Below, piece after piece: positions 62,372-64,000 of a stretch of 64,000 bases of DNA; positions within the stretch are counted from its first letter, which is position 1; each line of letters begins with the position of its first letter. Below the pieces are notes generated by a model. It saw only the letters and a list, made by a program, of their open reading frames with translations, was not told where the DNA came from and ran no database searches. The position numbers and the translations under genes were made by a program. Source of the DNA: Planctomycetaceae bacterium (GTDB lineage: Bacteria; Planctomycetota; Planctomycetia; Pirellulales; Pirellulaceae). The DNA lies in contig SXOA01000062.1 in NCBI GenBank assembly GCA_005778405.1, forward strand, positions 62,001-126,000. Direction: 5' to 3'.

Positions 62372-62407
62372 CATTCGTCATTCGGAATTCGAATTTCGTC
62401 ATTCGGA
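62372..62407. repeat. ATTCGTCATTCG repeat, second copy
   Basis: Two TTCGTCATTCGG units joined by GAATTCGAA, overlapping the 3' end of the kinase gene. The final residues of the kinase (WGQSE) come from it. Confidence 0.55.
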
Positions 62408-64000
62408 TTGTCCCCAGTCCGTCTCCGTCCCCACCCCAAAGCTATCGCTCGCCCGCGTCGCCACGCTCAGGGCCACGATGTCGCTGCGGATCTGATTGTA
62501 CGTGAACCACGCCGCGAGAAAGCCCGCCAGGCCGCCGACGATGAGTAGGCCAGAGGCAAATTGACTGGCGACCCCTCCGACGATGACGAGCAACACTGCC
62601 AGCATCGGCACGACCGCGGCAATGGCCAGGTAGAAGCCGGCCTGGCTGGGAACGCTTTCCAAAAGGCGGACTTCCCGGTCGGATGGGGAACCGCTGGAAA
62701 GGAGGGCGGGGTAATAGACGCGCAGTGCGAGCCAGGTGGTTCCCAGGTACGGAAACGCCGTGGCAATCAGTCCGCACGCGGCGAGCGACAGGAAGAATTG
62801 CAGATAGTTCTCTCCCGACAAATGCCCCGCCAGAAGGTGCATCGCGACCGGGAAAATGATGCCCGCCGCCAGCCACTCCGTCACACCAATGAGGGCAATC
62901 ACCTGCCCCAGTCTTAGCGCCCGGCAACGGGCGTCCGCCAGTTCCTCGGGAGTCGTCGGCTTGCCGCGAGCGACTTTCCAAACGGCCCAGATGGCGGTCC
63001 AGGCGTACCACACACCGAGTGCCACGCCGAGTGGAAACGCAATCCCGTTGATAATGAACTGCAAGTACCAAAAGGCCTGCTTGGTGGCTGCATCACCACT
63101 GGCAATCATCGTCGAATGATTGAACCACCAGTTGTAGGCGGCGGCCAGCGCATTCGGCACCAGGTTGATGGGAACCAGGGCGAGCATCGGCCGGTGGCGG
63201 GCCAGCCCGCGCCACGTCCTGCCAAAATCGTGAAACAGCTCCCAGCTTCGCCGATGCAGGCAGAGTGTCAATTCACGGGCAAATTCCGACCCGCTTTGAT
63301 AGCGGTCCCCGGGCTCGGGAGATAGTGCTTTGCGGAGCACTTTTTCCAGTCGCCGCAAGACTTCACTGCTCGGTGTGGCCAGAGCCGACTCGGTAATCAT
63401 CAGCCCGCGCCGCTGCTTGATCATATCTTCGACCGTTTCGTTCCAGCCTTCGTTCATCGCCACCTCCTGGAACGGTCGCTCGCCGTGGAGCAGCTCCCAT
63501 AACATCACGGCCAGCGAATAGAGGTCCGCCCGATTGTCGAGGTCAGCCGGCTTCCGCTTGTGCAATGGGCTGCAAGCTTCGAGTTGCTCCGGCGACATAT
63601 ACGCGAGCGAACCGCCGAAATACGCCGCCGGCGTCGTCCCGGCCACGTGCGACCCAAAGCTGATATTGAAATCAGCCAGCTTGGGCATGCCGTCGGAAGT
63701 AAGCAGCACGTTGGCCGGTTTCACGTCGCGGTGCAGGATCCCCATCTTGTGAGCGTAGTCGAGTGCGCCGGCCAGTTGCATGCCCAGGCGGCAGACGACT
63801 TGGGGCCACGCGAGGGCGGCTATTTTCCGCCGCCACGGGGCATCTTCGCTCACGGCTTGCCCCGATCTGCTCATGGCCGCATCGACCGCGGTGATGAGCT
63901 GCAAGCCGCTCCGCATCGAGGAAGGGGTGCGGCGGACGCAGGTGACTACGTCTGCTAGCGTACCCCCGGGAACATACTGCATATAAAGCAGCCGCGTCTT
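62399..64000 (-). CDS. Transmembrane Ser/Thr protein kinase, DFN variant, truncated by the window end
   Basis: The N-terminus lies beyond position 64000. Visible part: hinge YMQYVPGGTLADV, catalytic HRDVKPANVLL, DFN in ADFNISFGS in place of DFG, YMSPEQLEACSP, LDNRADLYSLAVMLWELLHG. After the kinase domain come at least six hydrophobic segments (LALVPINLVPNALAAAY, AFWYLQFIINGIAFPLGVALGVW, YLAIAAVVPMLAVLLVIVGGVAS). An integral-membrane kinase, unlike the single-pass STK at 3.3-7.2 kb. C-terminal tail repeat-encoded. Confidence 0.88.
   Translation of the reverse strand, partial: KTRLLYMQYVPGGTLADVVTCVRRTPSSMRSGLQLITAVDAAMSRSGQAVSEDAPWRRKIAALAWPQVVCRLGMQLAGALDYAHKMGILHRDVKPANVLLTSDGMPKLADFNISFGSHVAGTTPAAYFGGSLAYMSPEQLEACSPLHKRKPADLDNRADLYSLAVMLWELLHGERPFQEVAMNEGWNETVEDMIKQRRGLMITESALATPSSEVLRRLEKVLRKALSPEPGDRYQSGSEFARELTLCLHRRSWELFHDFGRTWRGLARHRPMLALVPINLVPNALAAAYNWWFNHSTMIASGDAATKQAFWYLQFIINGIAFPLGVALGVWYAWTAIWAVWKVARGKPTTPEELADARCRALRLGQVIALIGVTEWLAAGIIFPVAMHLLAGHLSGENYLQFFLSLAACGLIATAFPYLGTTWLALRVYYPALLSSGSPSDREVRLLESVPSQAGFYLAIAAVVPMLAVLLVIVGGVASQFASGLLIVGGLAGFLAAWFTYNQIRSDIVALSVATRASDSFGVGTETDWGQSE

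Overview
The window looks like a chromosomal piece of a planctomycete, most likely of the Pirellulales/Planctomycetia type. The reasons are the family content (PEP-CTERM protein, LE-x-LE-x-R secretion motif, DUF1559 pseudopilin-like protein, DUF1501, DUF1080, Gfo/Idh/MocA with Tat signal, ECF sigma factor paired with a large Ser/Thr kinase-TPR protein, McsA/McsB) and the many short inverted repeats, some of which are translated into peptides such as LARRASEG and NPKRQRG. There is no phage, plasmid, IS element, CRISPR array or rRNA; one tRNA-Asp(GTC) is present. The assignment is inferred from gene content, not from a marker phylogeny.

Layout. 0.1-7.9 kb (minus strand): a surface/regulatory island of an exported SdrD-B-like protein with a decayed tandem copy of its 3' end, a PEP-CTERM protein, a 1284-residue kinase-TPR protein and its ECF sigma factor. 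Both exported-protein genes and the sigma gene carry the same upstream element, so a sigma-autoregulated regulon is likely. 7.97-8.54 kb: a thioredoxin-like exported protein interrupted by one in-frame TGA exactly where a redox Cys should be, followed by a GGUC-loop hairpin at SECIS distance; this is a probable selenoprotein (UxxC). 8.8-16.9 kb: Gfo/Idh/MocA oxidoreductase, HEAT and TPR proteins, tRNA-Asp, a VKOR-DsbA fusion beside a secreted Cys-rich peptide, and a PQQ-type propeller. 17.0-20.4 kb: two consecutive frameshifted genes (membrane spermidine-synthase-like and DDAH-like). 20.5-27.2 kb: secreted and lipoproteins, ribosomal protein S20, cytochrome c-like protein, THUMP-like methyltransferase.

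27.4-36.9 kb: glycosyltransferase, then a tight operon of a cytoplasmic Ser/Thr kinase, accA and a lipoprotein-like protein with a ZipA-type (FtsZ-binding) C-terminal domain, which is unexpected in a lineage that lacks FtsZ; then SIMPL, CvpA, YdjM-type, Dtd, a membrane protein and PdxA. 36.9-44.6 kb: secreted/lipoprotein cluster with two paralogous envelope proteins and a DUF11 protein, a conserved hypothetical and an orphan histidine kinase. 44.6-52.6 kb (minus): DUF1501, regulatory-like lipoprotein, DUF1559, GalE, DUF885 peptidase-like and LeuA, the last preceded by a structured leader with its own terminator. 53-64 kb: zinc-ribbon membrane protein, phytanoyl-CoA dioxygenase-like, DUF1080, TrpE, McsA-McsB, small basic protein, HAD phosphatase, HEAT protein, propeller and a kinase truncated by the window end.

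Several distinct families of short palindromic (REP-like) repeats fill intergenic gaps and have entered coding regions (STK, cytochrome c N-terminus, 36.9-38.0 kb gene, spermidine-synthase-like gene, TrpE tail). A GC-rich 9-mer, GGGCAGGGG, lies only on the plus strand up to 31 kb and only on the minus strand from 36 kb on.
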